The notes under the pieces were generated by a model, which saw nothing but the letters and a program-made list of their open reading frames with translations, was not told the DNA's origin and did no database searches. A program made the translations under genes and the position numbers. A DNA stretch of 64,000 nt from Myxococcales bacterium (GTDB lineage Bacteria; Myxococcota_A; Polyangia; Fen-1088), in contig JAGTJU010000006.1 of assembly GCA_022184915.1 (NCBI GenBank), forward strand, positions 248,001 through 312,000, given 5' to 3'. Below are positions 1-8,627 of the stretch, one piece after another. Numbering within the stretch: the stretch's first letter is position 1; every line of letters starts with the position of its first letter.

Positions 1-646
1 TGGGCTTTCCTGACTCGAGCAACACACCAAACTCGGACGTGTACCAGTAAAGGCGCTCGAGTTCGTCGATGCGTGAGGAGGGGGCGAGGTTGGCCACCCG
101 GCCGAAGAGACGGTTCAAGGCAGCCAGTTCGGGATTGCACAGGGACGCGGCGTGCCCCAGCACCTCGTGGATGAGGTCGGGCTCTGGCGTGTAGAGCGGG
201 CGACTTCCATGGCGGATGTACTGGGTGGATAGGAAAACTGAACTGGCGAGCTGCGACAAGAAGCGCTGTGACGTGACCAGCCCGGCGACGGGCTGCATGC
301 GAAACCCCGTCAAGGACTCGAGACGCGCGCTGACCTCTGCCAGCTGGGGCAGCTCCTCAGCGGACAGATGGAGCCGCTCGAGACCTTGCAAGTACCCCTG
401 GCACGCAAAACGCTGGTGAACGGGGCGCAGCCGCCGCCACACCGTTGCCCACACGAGCTTTTCGTCGGCCGTGTAGTCGATGCGAGGTGCTGGTTCGCCA
501 GCCGTATGCGAAAGGGCCACGCTGGCGATCTGGTTGCGTCGCGCCCGGTAGCCGGCATCCCGAAAGCCCGGATGGTCTCGGTCGAGGGCGACCAAGTCGG
601 AAAGGCCGGTCGGAGTCCCACTGAATTCTGAGGCACTCGACGTCAT
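1..646 (-). CDS. phhA: phenylalanine 4-monooxygenase (partial, C-terminus off the left edge)
   Basis: Non-haem iron, tetrahydropterin-dependent hydroxylase converting phenylalanine to tyrosine in the cytoplasm. Translating the reverse strand gives about 215 residues that run off the window. The iron site is visible: PEPDLIHEVLGH supplies the two His ligands and YWYTSEFG the Glu ligand, as in the aromatic amino acid hydroxylase family. Bacterial members are about 260-300 residues, so roughly the last quarter is missing. The ATG at 646 follows a good ribosome binding site (GGAGG, five bases upstream). It is divergent from the glycosyltransferase gene. The family call is secure; Phe rather than Trp or Tyr as substrate follows from the short bacterial form and is inferred. 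Confidence 0.93.
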   Translation of the reverse strand, partial: MTSSASEFSGTPTGLSDLVALDRDHPGFRDAGYRARRNQIASVALSHTAGEPAPRIDYTADEKLVWATVWRRLRPVHQRFACQGYLQGLERLHLSAEELPQLAEVSARLESLTGFRMQPVAGLVTSQRFLSQLASSVFLSTQYIRHGSRPLYTPEPDLIHEVLGHAASLCNPELAALNRLFGRVANLAPSSRIDELERLYWYTSEFGVLLESGKP

Positions 647-790
647 GAAATCCTCCGGCCGCAGCCGCTCGCCCCCGTGCCTCCCTTCGACGCTGCGACG
701 TTCTACCTCCAGTGTACCGCGGCAAAGAGCCGCGCGCCGCAACTCCGAAAGTTGACGGGGTCGAAAGCTTGGGGGTTCCATAGCACAAGC

Positions 791-2437
791 ATGCACACTC
801 TGGGCACTTTCATCGAACCAGGCATCGAGGCCGGCGGGCGAGGTGCCGATGGGCTCCTCGTCGGTCGGCGCGTGGCGAACGATGCGTTCTTGCGGGCGCT
901 GATCCGGCACGCGGACGTCGCACGTTTCCTGCTCTTCGTGGGTGAAGAAGCGCAGCGACCAGGCGTTCAACAATTCGTGAACTCTTTGAACTCCGACGAT
1001 GCGGCTCGTGTCGAGGTGGCCCACCGGTTGACGCTTCCCGACCGCCTCGCTGCTGGTGAAATCTCGGTGCTGCACCACGAGAGTCACTGGGGGTGGTTCT
1101 TCGATTTGGTGGCGCTGCGCGACCGCTTCGCGTCGGTACACGTCCCCGTCACGGGACAAATCCATAGCCTCTCGTACCCGCGTATGCTCGAAAGCTACTT
1201 GCGCGGCGTTCTTGCCCCTCCAGGTCCAGGAGACGCGGTGTTCTGCTCGAGTGCAGCGGGACTGGCCGCGTTCGAGGCGAGCTGGAAATATGTGGCGGAA
1301 CGCTGCGGATCGGAGGCCGTCCTCCTGAACTGCGAAAAGCCACTGATTCCGCTAGGCGTGGATCTCGACAGTCTCGATCGCGGTGCGCAGACGTTTCCGC
1401 GTGACGCTCTCCGGGCGCGCCTTGGGCTCTCGTCACAGGCGTGCGTCGTGCTGTCGATGGGACGGTTTTCCGAATACGACAAGATGGATCTCTTCCCGGT
1501 CGTGCGCAGCTTCTCGTGGCTCGTGCACAGCGAACCTTCTCGCGACCTTCACTTGGTGCTCGCGGGTGCACGGCAGGGCACCTCCACGTCCGACATGGTT
1601 GCCTTGTGGGCCGCAGCCATGGGCGTCGCCGATCGCGTGCATCTGGTCATCGACTTCCCGCCCGAAGAAAAGGGGGGATGGCTGTCGGCTGCCGACGTGT
1701 TCGTTTCGGCCAGCGACAACGTCCAGGAGACCTTTGGGCTTTCGGTCATTGAGGCCATGGCCATGGGCTTGCCGGTCGTGGTTTCGGACCTGGACGGCTA
1801 CCGGGACACCGTTACCGACAAAGACGTGGGGCTCCGGGTCAGGACGCGTCCGGAAGCGGATCTTGGCCTGCTTCGCCAATTTGGGATGACGCTCTTCGAG
1901 CGGCCCCTCCACCTTCTGCTGGGGCAATCGGTGAGTGTCGATCCGTTGGCCCTACAGGCGGCTCTGGCCACGCTCTGTGGAGACGGAGAGGTCCGTCGGG
2001 CGATGGGCGAAAGGGCACGAAGTCGTGCCAGGGTAACGTATGGATGGGAGCGGGTCGTACCACGTTACGAGGAGGTATGGAGACGCCTTCGTCAGAGGGC
2101 GCCGCAGCGGGTGCAGGCCGAACCCTTTGCCCTCGACTTCGGGCACGTATTCGCAGGGCACTTTGCGCCGCCGGAACACGCCGCCGAAGATCGGCCGCTG
2201 CGCCTTTTCGGGGACCCGAACGCCATGAAGTTTCACGTACACCCGGAGCTGCGCTCGCTCTTCACGGAAGCCGACGTCAGCCACGCGCTGGGGCTCCTCC
2301 GTGGGGGGACGTGCACCCGGGCGGAGCTGCGGGAGCGCCTACACGCCTCGCGCTTCGAACGGAGCGTTCGCGGCACATTGGCCGCGCAGCTGATGGTCTC
2401 CTGGCTTCTCAAGCAGGGACTGGTTTGCGAACACTGA
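791..2437 (+). CDS. glycosyltransferase family 4 (GT-B fold)
   Basis: Retaining GT-B glycosyltransferase, probably for a surface polysaccharide or glycolipid; donor and acceptor are unknown. The N-terminal acceptor domain opens with HTLGTF and GLLVGRRVAN. The C-terminal Rossmann domain has VVLSMGRFSEYDKMDL, LAGARQG, and the family's donor-site block VQETFGLSVIEAMAMGLPVV at about residues 315-335, including the E-x7-E type glutamates. About 110 extra residues follow the GT domain, with TRAELRERL suggesting a small helical or winged-helix tail. The frame is open from 677, but homologues of this type start at the HTLGTF segment, so ATG 791 is preferred. No other sugar genes are adjacent. Confidence 0.85.
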   Translation: MHTLGTFIEPGIEAGGRGADGLLVGRRVANDAFLRALIRHADVARFLLFVGEEAQRPGVQQFVNSLNSDDAARVEVAHRLTLPDRLAAGEISVLHHESHWGWFFDLVALRDRFASVHVPVTGQIHSLSYPRMLESYLRGVLAPPGPGDAVFCSSAAGLAAFEASWKYVAERCGSEAVLLNCEKPLIPLGVDLDSLDRGAQTFPRDALRARLGLSSQACVVLSMGRFSEYDKMDLFPVVRSFSWLVHSEPSRDLHLVLAGARQGTSTSDMVALWAAAMGVADRVHLVIDFPPEEKGGWLSAADVFVSASDNVQETFGLSVIEAMAMGLPVVVSDLDGYRDTVTDKDVGLRVRTRPEADLGLLRQFGMTLFERPLHLLLGQSVSVDPLALQAALATLCGDGEVRRAMGERARSRARVTYGWERVVPRYEEVWRRLRQRAPQRVQAEPFALDFGHVFAGHFAPPEHAAEDRPLRLFGDPNAMKFHVHPELRSLFTEADVSHALGLLRGGTCTRAELRERLHASRFERSVRGTLAAQLMVSWLLKQGLVCEH

Positions 2438-2464
2438 GCTTCTGCGCTCAGCGGACCAGCGCGG

Positions 2465-3454
2465 TCAGTGAACGAGGCTGGCCAGGTTTCTACACGAAGG
2501 GCCGGCGGAGGCATCGATGATCTCCACCAGTTCCTTGTAGCGGGTTTCAACGGGCCGGTCGGCGGTTCGTTCGCGGGAGCCGCGGTCGTGGATCGTGATC
2601 CGTCCGTGTGACAGCTCGCGGGGCATGCCCATCCCCATCGCTTTGACGAGGGCGTAGTAGAGCACCGCCACCCGGTGAGGGTAGTGGCGCGCGTAACCCT
2701 GCGAGAGGTAAACGGGGCCGTGGTTGTAGTGGGCCCAGTACGCGTGAGTCTTGTGACGACAGCGCGTATTTCTGACCACCACGGTCACCTTGCCATCACG
2801 GCCGCGTCTGCGTTCCTCGACCCGTTCGATGCCTGCACCGTTGCGGTAGTGTGCGAGCTCCTTGGCGCCCATCTCGATGTTGTCGAGGGGGTTCATGATG
2901 CTGGTCCAAGGAAGGCCCCGCACGTTTCCGTTCGTGCACATGCCCTTGGGGTCCATCAGGCAGCGAATGCCCATGAGCCCCCCGTCCCGGGCGTACACCG
3001 TCTCGCCCCGGACGGACGTGGCGACGGCCTTTTCGTCGAGATTGCTCTCATTGATGGCCACGGCCAGCAGCAACGCAGGGTTAAGGCCAAACTCATCCGC
3101 TGTCCGCAAGAAACCTTCAGCGATTTCATTGCAGAAAGGCTCGTCCCAGCCCGGCCGGTGCCAGCGCATCTTCTCCTTCAGCTGGCAAATCGTTTGCGCC
3201 AAGCACGACGTATCGACCTGCTGTGGGTCGCCGACGACCTTCGCAGGGGCCGAGCCCCTATTCATGGGGCCCGACGAAGCGGCATGTCCCACCGCCTTGG
3301 CGGGCGCCTCGGCTCCCACGACGCCTTCGTCGATGGGGCCACACGGCTTGGCTCCGGGGGCTTTATGGGCCGACGTCTGCCGCACGGCAGAGCCTGCGTG
3401 CGCAGCGGGAAGGCCGTAACAGGCGCCTGCGACAGCCAGCAGGGCGCTCACCAT
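2465..3454 (-). CDS. secreted lytic-transglycosylase-like (SLT-type) protein
   Basis: Probable periplasmic or outer-membrane peptidoglycan lytic transglycosylase. The chosen start, MVSALLAVAGACYGLPAAHA, gives a clean signal peptide and has AAGGA just upstream; a longer start at 3544 would put 30 residues before it. The goose-lysozyme-like core has LLLAVAINESNLDEKAV with the presumed catalytic Glu, GLMGIRC, and a late AHYNHGP...YARHYPHRVAVLYYA segment typical of SLT folds. Pairs of Cys (CLAQTICQL, CNE, IRCLMDPKGMC) suggest disulfides, which fits export. It converges with the glycosyltransferase gene, 28 bases apart. The fold assignment is moderate; the catalytic call rests on the AINES motif only. 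Confidence 0.68.
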   Translation of the reverse strand: MVSALLAVAGACYGLPAAHAGSAVRQTSAHKAPGAKPCGPIDEGVVGAEAPAKAVGHAASSGPMNRGSAPAKVVGDPQQVDTSCLAQTICQLKEKMRWHRPGWDEPFCNEIAEGFLRTADEFGLNPALLLAVAINESNLDEKAVATSVRGETVYARDGGLMGIRCLMDPKGMCTNGNVRGLPWTSIMNPLDNIEMGAKELAHYRNGAGIERVEERRRGRDGKVTVVVRNTRCRHKTHAYWAHYNHGPVYLSQGYARHYPHRVAVLYYALVKAMGMGMPRELSHGRITIHDRGSRERTADRPVETRYKELVEIIDASAGPSCRNLASLVH

Positions 3455-3725
3455 TTTCCTTGAATTCGACGGAAGCAAATTTTTTATCCCGGTTGTGAAC
3501 TCTGAGTGGCTCGAAACTCGATGCGCGAGTCTTCGGGGCGTCAAAGCAAAACGGCCGCCTCATGTTATCACTGGGGCCGGTAAGGGATACGGTCGAGAGT
3601 CGTGGATTTATTGGTTTGCCAGGCCCGAGTCAACCGAAATCAGCCGACACGTCTCGACATGCCACCACCCCGAAACCGCCAAATTCTCGCAAGTATGCGA
3701 AATTCTGCGATAGTCCCCGTCTCCC

Positions 3726-4322
3726 ATGAATTTCCCTTCGACTCGCGATCCGTTGCGCCCGAGCCCGCTCGACGACGGCGCAATCGATGCGCTCTGGATG
3801 CACGCTGCGGGCCAACTGGGATTTACAGTCACGCGAACCCAGGCCGCTTACGCGACCAGTGACGGCCGAGGTGGCATCGGAGTGGGAACGCGACAATCAC
3901 TCGACGTCGACGATTGCGTCGCTCAGTTGGTCCTGCACGAGCTCTGTCATGCGCTGGTGGAAGGAGAGCCGGGACTTGCCCTGGTCGACTGGGGGCTCGA
4001 CAACACGAGCGATCGGGATGTGGATCGAGAGTACGCGTCCTTGCGTTTGCAGGCGCATTTTGCGGACGCGCAGGGCCTGCGCCTGCAGATGGCGCCCACG
4101 ACGGAGTGGCGGCCCTACTACGACAACCTTCCCGAAAACCCCCTCGCGGGGTCCGATGAGGCCGCGCACCTGGCGAACCAGGCCCTGCGGACCGCTCTGT
4201 TTCGCTCGTGGGCACCGCTCATCTCGAAGGCCATGGAACATACGAGGCTTCGACTCCAAGCCCTCGGTGCGCGCGTCGTCGTGCACTCCGAGTTCACGAT
4301 TGCGAGGTCAGCCCGCGCATGA
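3726..4322 (+). CDS. small protein with HExxH zinc-binding motif
   Basis: Unrecognised 198-residue cytoplasmic protein with no signal peptide or membrane segment. The segment LVLHELCHALVEGE contains HELCH, matching the HExxH zinc-hydrolase signature, with a nearby Glu (EGE) and a later Asp-rich stretch (DRDVDREYAS) that could give the third ligand. It may be a zincin-like peptidase or a structural metal site. Its TGA overlaps the ATG of the FAD dehydrogenase by four bases (ATGA at 4319-4322), so the two are translationally coupled and probably act together. Directly upstream is an AT-richer patch (3681-3714) with two near-identical 10-mers and a GATAGT -10-like box. Function not established. 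Confidence 0.72.
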   Translation: MNFPSTRDPLRPSPLDDGAIDALWMHAAGQLGFTVTRTQAAYATSDGRGGIGVGTRQSLDVDDCVAQLVLHELCHALVEGEPGLALVDWGLDNTSDRDVDREYASLRLQAHFADAQGLRLQMAPTTEWRPYYDNLPENPLAGSDEAAHLANQALRTALFRSWAPLISKAMEHTRLRLQALGARVVVHSEFTIARSARA

Positions 4323-5872
4323 CGTCTCTCGAGCTCTTCGTTCCGCTCTCCGCAGCCGACGAACCGCTTTCTGTGTTGGCCGCGCGTGCGCTCGGGTGGG
4401 CACCGTCGGCGGTGGGGGAGGTGAGGGTGGTGCGCCGCGCTTTGGACGCACGAAAGGGGCGTCCCGCGGGGTTCCGTGTGCGCGTGGACGTCGCTCGCGC
4501 TGGCGAGGTGCTTGCCCCCCGGGTGGAGCCGCAGCGTGAACCTGTTGCTTGGCCCAGCGGAAAAGCGCCCAAGCGTGTGGTGATCGTGGGCGCAGGCCCC
4601 ACGGGAACGTGGGCGGCGCTGCGGCTCATCGAAGCTGGGTTCGCGCCCGTCATCATCGAACGTGGCAAGCCCGTACAACCTCGTCGCAAAGACCTCGCAA
4701 ATCTTCAGCGCGGAACCCTCAATCCTGAATCCAACTACTGTTTCGGTGAGGGTGGTGCGGGAACATATTCGGATGGCAAGCTCTACACGCGTTCCAAGGA
4801 CCGTGAGGGCGTCTCGCGGATTCTCGCCGACCTTCGTCGTTTCGGTGCTCCCGACGAGATCGAGATCGAAGCGCGTCCTCACGTGGGATCGAATCGATTG
4901 CCGAAGGTGCTGACGGCCCTTCGCAACCACATCGAGGCGCATGGAGGGCGATACCGGTTCGAGACCACGTTTGCGGGGCTGCGCTCAACCGACGGACGCA
5001 TCGTCGCGGTGAGGCTGGCCGGTGGCGATGAGGAGCCGGCCGATGCCGTGGTTCTCGCCGTGGGCCACTCCGCCCGCCCCGTGTACGAATGGGCTGCGGC
5101 CACGGGGGTGCCCATCGAACGAAAGGCATTTGCCTTGGGTGTGCGGATGGAGCATCCCCAGCCCCTCATCAACCAAATGCAATACGGGCCAGCGGCCGAA
5201 CACCCGGCGCTGCCCGCGGCATTTTACGAACTGAAAGCCGAGGCCAGCGGCCGCGGGGTCTACAGCTTCTGCATGTGCCCTGGTGGATGGATCGTGCCGG
5301 CGGCAACGGAGGAGGGCGGCGTGGTGGTCAACGGCATGAGCCTCTCGCGCCGTGATTCTCCCTTCGCGAACTCGGGATTCGTGGTGACCGTTGCGCCTGA
5401 AGATTTCGGTCCTGCCGGAGCAGGACCTCTCGCGGGTGTGAACTTCCAGCGTGCCGTCGAGGAGGCGGCCTTCGCGGCCGGTGGAGGTTCGCTGAAGGCG
5501 CCTGCCCAGCGTGTGACCGATTTCGTTGCCGGGCGACAAAGTCGTGATGTGCCCCCGAGCAGTTACCGTCCGGGGCTTACGCCTTATCCTCTTTCGCGGG
5601 TACTTCCAGCCGCGGTGGCGGACGCTTTGCGTGGGGGCTTGCAGCATCTCGTTTCACGCTTGCCTGCGCTCGGTCACGGCGACGGCATTCTCGTCGGGGT
5701 CGAGTCACGGACGAGTGCGCCCGTTCGTCTTCCTCGCGATCCCCTCACGCTGCAGTCGCCTGGCATCGCGGGGCTTTACCCTGGGGGCGAAGGCGCCGGC
5801 TACGCCGGAGGCATCGTGAGCGCTGCGCTCGATGGTGTCCGGATCGCCGAGGCGATCTTGCGCGCTGGTTGA
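4319..5872 (+). CDS. FAD-dependent dehydrogenase (COG2509 type)
   Basis: Predicted flavoprotein oxidoreductase, 517 residues, of the uncharacterised FAD-dependent dehydrogenase family. After an N-terminal domain of about 85 residues comes the dinucleotide-binding loop KRVVIVGAGPTGTWAALRL (about residues 87-105), then IIERGKPV, the substrate-domain block YCFGEGGAGTYSDGKLYTR, VVLAVGHSARPVYEW, and the C-terminal FAD contact GLYPGGEGAGYAGGIVSAA. Cys residues in YSFCMCPGG sit near the expected active site. ATG 4319 overlaps the stop of the HExxH gene. The frame is open further upstream, but that stretch lies inside the upstream gene. Electron acceptor and substrate unknown. Converges with the PilZ gene. 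Confidence 0.88.
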   Translation: MTSLELFVPLSAADEPLSVLAARALGWAPSAVGEVRVVRRALDARKGRPAGFRVRVDVARAGEVLAPRVEPQREPVAWPSGKAPKRVVIVGAGPTGTWAALRLIEAGFAPVIIERGKPVQPRRKDLANLQRGTLNPESNYCFGEGGAGTYSDGKLYTRSKDREGVSRILADLRRFGAPDEIEIEARPHVGSNRLPKVLTALRNHIEAHGGRYRFETTFAGLRSTDGRIVAVRLAGGDEEPADAVVLAVGHSARPVYEWAAATGVPIERKAFALGVRMEHPQPLINQMQYGPAAEHPALPAAFYELKAEASGRGVYSFCMCPGGWIVPAATEEGGVVVNGMSLSRRDSPFANSGFVVTVAPEDFGPAGAGPLAGVNFQRAVEEAAFAAGGGSLKAPAQRVTDFVAGRQSRDVPPSSYRPGLTPYPLSRVLPAAVADALRGGLQHLVSRLPALGHGDGILVGVESRTSAPVRLPRDPLTLQSPGIAGLYPGGEGAGYAGGIVSAALDGVRIAEAILRAG

Positions 5873-5903
5873 GCCTTACGACCACCAGCGGTCGGCGGCG
5901 GCC

Positions 5904-6365
5904 TCACCGCCGAAACGGATCGTCGAGGTCGTTGGGTTCGGGCGCCGGCGTTTCGTCGTCGAAATCAGCCGACTCGGCGCCTCGGGGACTCAGGGTGCCG
6001 TCGAGAAACTGCAGGAACATATCGAGGTAGCTGTCTTGTTCGTCTGTCACGTCCTCGAACATCGCTCCTACCTGATACGAAGCGCCGATCCGGGTGCACC
6101 AGACCACGCGGGCGGGCAGAACGAGCGGCTCGGAGTAGGCCCCGTGCCCGAAAGCAAGGACCAAACTGACCGTCTCGACGCCGCCGACGTTCATCGGCGC
6201 CGCCGAGATCAAGCAGATGCCCGTAAGGGACAGGTCGCGGGTGCGGGCCTTGAAGTCTTTGGTCCCGCCTCGCTTGACCGTGGCCTCAACGTCGACGCTG
6301 AAGCGCGGATGTTTACGGGCCTCACCTTTGCCGCCCACCGTGTCCCTCGGGTTGCCCAAGCTCAT
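5904..6365 (-). CDS. PilZ domain protein
   Basis: Single-domain PilZ protein of 153 residues, a likely cyclic-di-GMP receptor. Both parts of the ligand motif are present: RKHPR (RxxxR) near residue 17 and DLSLTG (DxSxxG) near residue 44. An acidic Pro-rich tail follows the barrel and probably is disordered. The ATG overlaps the stop of a 36-codon reading frame upstream (see 6362-6472), so it may be translationally coupled. No output domain is fused, so it should act by binding a partner, as in motility or polysaccharide control; the partner is unknown. Confidence 0.86.
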   Translation of the reverse strand: MSLGNPRDTVGGKGEARKHPRFSVDVEATVKRGGTKDFKARTRDLSLTGICLISAAPMNVGGVETVSLVLAFGHGAYSEPLVLPARVVWCTRIGASYQVGAMFEDVTDEQDSYLDMFLQFLDGTLSPRGAESADFDDETPAPEPNDLDDPFRR

Positions 6366-6472
6366 CTGCCCTGGCCTCTCTCGGCGAACGCGTCGCTGAA
6401 CTTGACCTTCTCCTGTCGGCCGCAGGGACGCCCGTCTCGTTTACCAGGGTTCGTCGAGTCGATTTTCTTCAT
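6362..6472 (-). CDS. candidate 36-residue small protein coupled to pilZ
   Basis: A short frame starting ATGAAGAAAATCGAC at 6472 encodes a basic, polar peptide of 36 residues (MKKIDSTNPGKRDG...). Its TGA lies inside the ATGA that starts the PilZ gene, the arrangement expected for a translated upstream partner or leader peptide. No clear Shine-Dalgarno precedes it, and there is no recognisable domain or hydrophobic segment. It could also be a chance frame; coding is supported only by the coupled overlap and the Lys-rich start. Confidence 0.35.
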   Translation of the reverse strand: MKKIDSTNPGKRDGRPCGRQEKVKFSDAFAERGQGR

Positions 6473-6565
6473 GGGCCGGGAGCTGGCTGCGCCCTTCCGT
6501 CATGGTAAGCGAAGAACGTCGGCGCCGCCAAACCGGCCGGGTGCACACAGGGGACCTGCTGCCCC

Positions 6566-8533
6566 CTACCGGCAAGCCCCGGCGTGGCCGCCGGTGAGCG
6601 CGTCGAGTTCCGCACCGATCTCGAGCGCGCGGGCGCCGTCTTCGGAGCTTTCGGCGGACGACGCTCCTGCCCCTGCGAGCGCGGCAGCCTCGCGGGCCGC
6701 GGCCGCGTGGCGGCGCCGCTCGAAAAATAGACGGTTCACCAGCGCTTCGAGCTCCCGGCGGGCGTCGGCGACCCGTGTAGCGGCCATGGTGGCCGCCAGC
6801 TCGTCGGGGCTGTAGACCGCTCGTGCGAGGTCCCAGGTGGCGCGCACCTCCACGCGCAAATCGTCGACTGTGTCGAGCCCGAGCGGTGCCAAGATGGTGT
6901 CAGGCTCGAGGTCGAGCGACTGGTTGCGCCCAAGCCGCTTCTCGGCCCGCAGCCGCAGCTCGGGCAGCCAGGCCGCTCGGCGTGCCCGCCGCATGAGGGA
7001 CTGGAGCCGCTCGGGTTCGACCATGGCCAGGGCGATGGCGGCCCGCCGGAGTTCGGCGAGGCATGCAGGGGGACGTAGGGTTTCCCGCATTCCGCCCCTG
7101 CCGTTGGCACCACCACGAGGGCCTCCGGTCCAGGCGTCCGCCCTGGCGTCGAGCGCGAGTCGGCTTCGGCGAACCCACGGGCGCGGGGGCACCGTCCGCG
7201 GGCTGAGTGGAAACTCGGCGCCCAGAGTGGCTGCCAAGTCCTGACGTTCCGTTCCTCCGAGGAGCTGCCCGTGCCGCGCTTCGGCGGCCACCCAAACCGT
7301 GGGCAGCCAGCGTTGCCAGGCCGGCGGTGAGACCAAGGGTTGCGCCGACACGGTCTCTGTGGCGACCCGCGCCGCGCGTGAGTCGTCGCCGCCGAGCCGC
7401 CACAGCCCCAGGGAGCTGCCCAGCCAAACGCCTTCCGGCCCTTGGGCGGCGGCCAGCACTGGGGTGCCCCTTGCCACGGGTACGGGCACCCAGGAGGTGC
7501 CTCCGTTGGCGGAGACCGCGGCGCCAGCGCCCCGTTCGTCGAAGCTGACGAGCGCATCCGGCGTGGCGGCCCCGCACCACAGGCGCTCGTAGGGGGCCCC
7601 CCGCCCCACCTGGGCAAACCGAAGGAGGTCGTCGGACTCCGGTGCGGCCTCGACCCTCGAGGAGAGCAGAAACAGACCCTCGTGGGTGTCCACGAGCGCG
7701 AAGGCCCCACAGCCCACGAGGCTCCGGACCTGCCAGGGCAAGGGCACCGGCCCCCGTGGGCCTTGCCAAGCCGCGGTCTGTCCCACCCGCCACAGGAACG
7801 TGCCCTGCGGGCAGCTTCGCGGTGAAGCGGCCGAGGCCGCGCCGGGAGGCAAAACCGCGAGTTCGTCGGGCGCCTGCGGCAGGGTGACGCACACCGAGGC
7901 GTTACCTCCCTCCGTCTCGATGCCGAAGATGCGGTTCGCCGCCGCGGCCGCCAAGAACCGCCCGTCGGCTCGGGCTGCGAGCGCCGTCACCGCCGTGGGC
8001 AGCCGTGCGATGAACGTGGCCTGGCCGGGGACGGGCAACGCGTACACCCGGGCGCCACGACTCGCAAACGCCAGGTGTACCCCCGCGGCCACTCTGACCG
8101 GGGAGGGGGCCTCGGGGGGCGGCCGGTCGGCCTGCGGTGTCTCGAGCGGACGGTCGCGCACGGAGCGCATCTCATCGAGCCAGGCCTCGGAGGCGGTGGT
8201 GTCCCTTTGGCCTTCGGGGATGCCGTAGCGGTCGAGCAGGGCCTCGTCCGCCTGGCGCCGCTGCGAAGCGCCAGGGGCTGTCAGGGGGATGTCGGGGTCG
8301 TCGGCGAAGGCCTGCCGGTGGGTCAGGCCCGCAGTGTCGACCCACAGCAGGCCTTGGTCCGTCGCGGCGAACACGTGTTCCGCCGTGGCAACGAGGGCGA
8401 AGACCGTGTCCGGAGCGACCACGTCTGCGGCGCTGTGGGCGATGATGTCTGCGGCCCCCGCTGGCCGTCCTGCCGGCGCGAGGGCGATCACCAGCAAAGG
8501 CGCGAGCGCCGGGGTGATGTGCTTCGGGTCCAT
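6566..8533 (-). CDS. secreted propeller-like protein of unknown function
   Basis: A 655-residue exported protein. The ATG at 8533 gives a signal peptide (PLLVIALAPAGRPAGA); a TTG seven codons earlier is possible. The first 430 or so residues contain repeated blade-like strands (VFALVATAEHVFAATDQGLL, VTALAARADGRFLAAAA, GVWLGSSLGLWRLGG) typical of beta-propeller sensor domains such as ligand-binding two-component propellers. A Gly/Arg-rich linker follows, then an alpha-helical C-terminal domain (LAELRRAAIALAMVEPERLQ; VRATWDLARAVYSPDELA) of a type I associate with predatory and myxobacterial secreted proteins but cannot name. No catalytic motif is seen. It is divergent from folD. Role unknown; adhesion or envelope sensing is plausible. 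Confidence 0.75.
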   Translation of the reverse strand: MDPKHITPALAPLLVIALAPAGRPAGAADIIAHSAADVVAPDTVFALVATAEHVFAATDQGLLWVDTAGLTHRQAFADDPDIPLTAPGASQRRQADEALLDRYGIPEGQRDTTASEAWLDEMRSVRDRPLETPQADRPPPEAPSPVRVAAGVHLAFASRGARVYALPVPGQATFIARLPTAVTALAARADGRFLAAAAANRIFGIETEGGNASVCVTLPQAPDELAVLPPGAASAASPRSCPQGTFLWRVGQTAAWQGPRGPVPLPWQVRSLVGCGAFALVDTHEGLFLLSSRVEAAPESDDLLRFAQVGRGAPYERLWCGAATPDALVSFDERGAGAAVSANGGTSWVPVPVARGTPVLAAAQGPEGVWLGSSLGLWRLGGDDSRAARVATETVSAQPLVSPPAWQRWLPTVWVAAEARHGQLLGGTERQDLAATLGAEFPLSPRTVPPRPWVRRSRLALDARADAWTGGPRGGANGRGGMRETLRPPACLAELRRAAIALAMVEPERLQSLMRRARRAAWLPELRLRAEKRLGRNQSLDLEPDTILAPLGLDTVDDLRVEVRATWDLARAVYSPDELAATMAATRVADARRELEALVNRLFFERRRHAAAAREAAALAGAGASSAESSEDGARALEIGAELDALTGGHAGACR

Positions 8534-8591
8534 GCCGCGCTTATCGGGGGGCAAGCCAGAAGGTTGCTCGAGAAACGCTCGAAAAATCGCC

Positions 8592-8620
8592 TTGTGCGAT
8601 CGGGGCCCTGCGTGCTAACC
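8592..8620 (+). promoter_or_regulatory. candidate sigma70-type promoter of folD
   Basis: TTGTGC at 8592-8597 and CTAACC at 8615-8620 are separated by 17 bases. Only seven bases separate the -10-like box from the folD ATG at 8628, so transcription would begin at or beside the start codon. The -10 match is weak. Confidence 0.3.
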
Positions 8621-8627
8621 GCACCCC

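Noticed and set aside
3681-3709. Two AAATTCT-containing 10-mers before the HExxH gene
   Set aside because: Imperfect, only two copies; may just reflect an AT-rich promoter patch.
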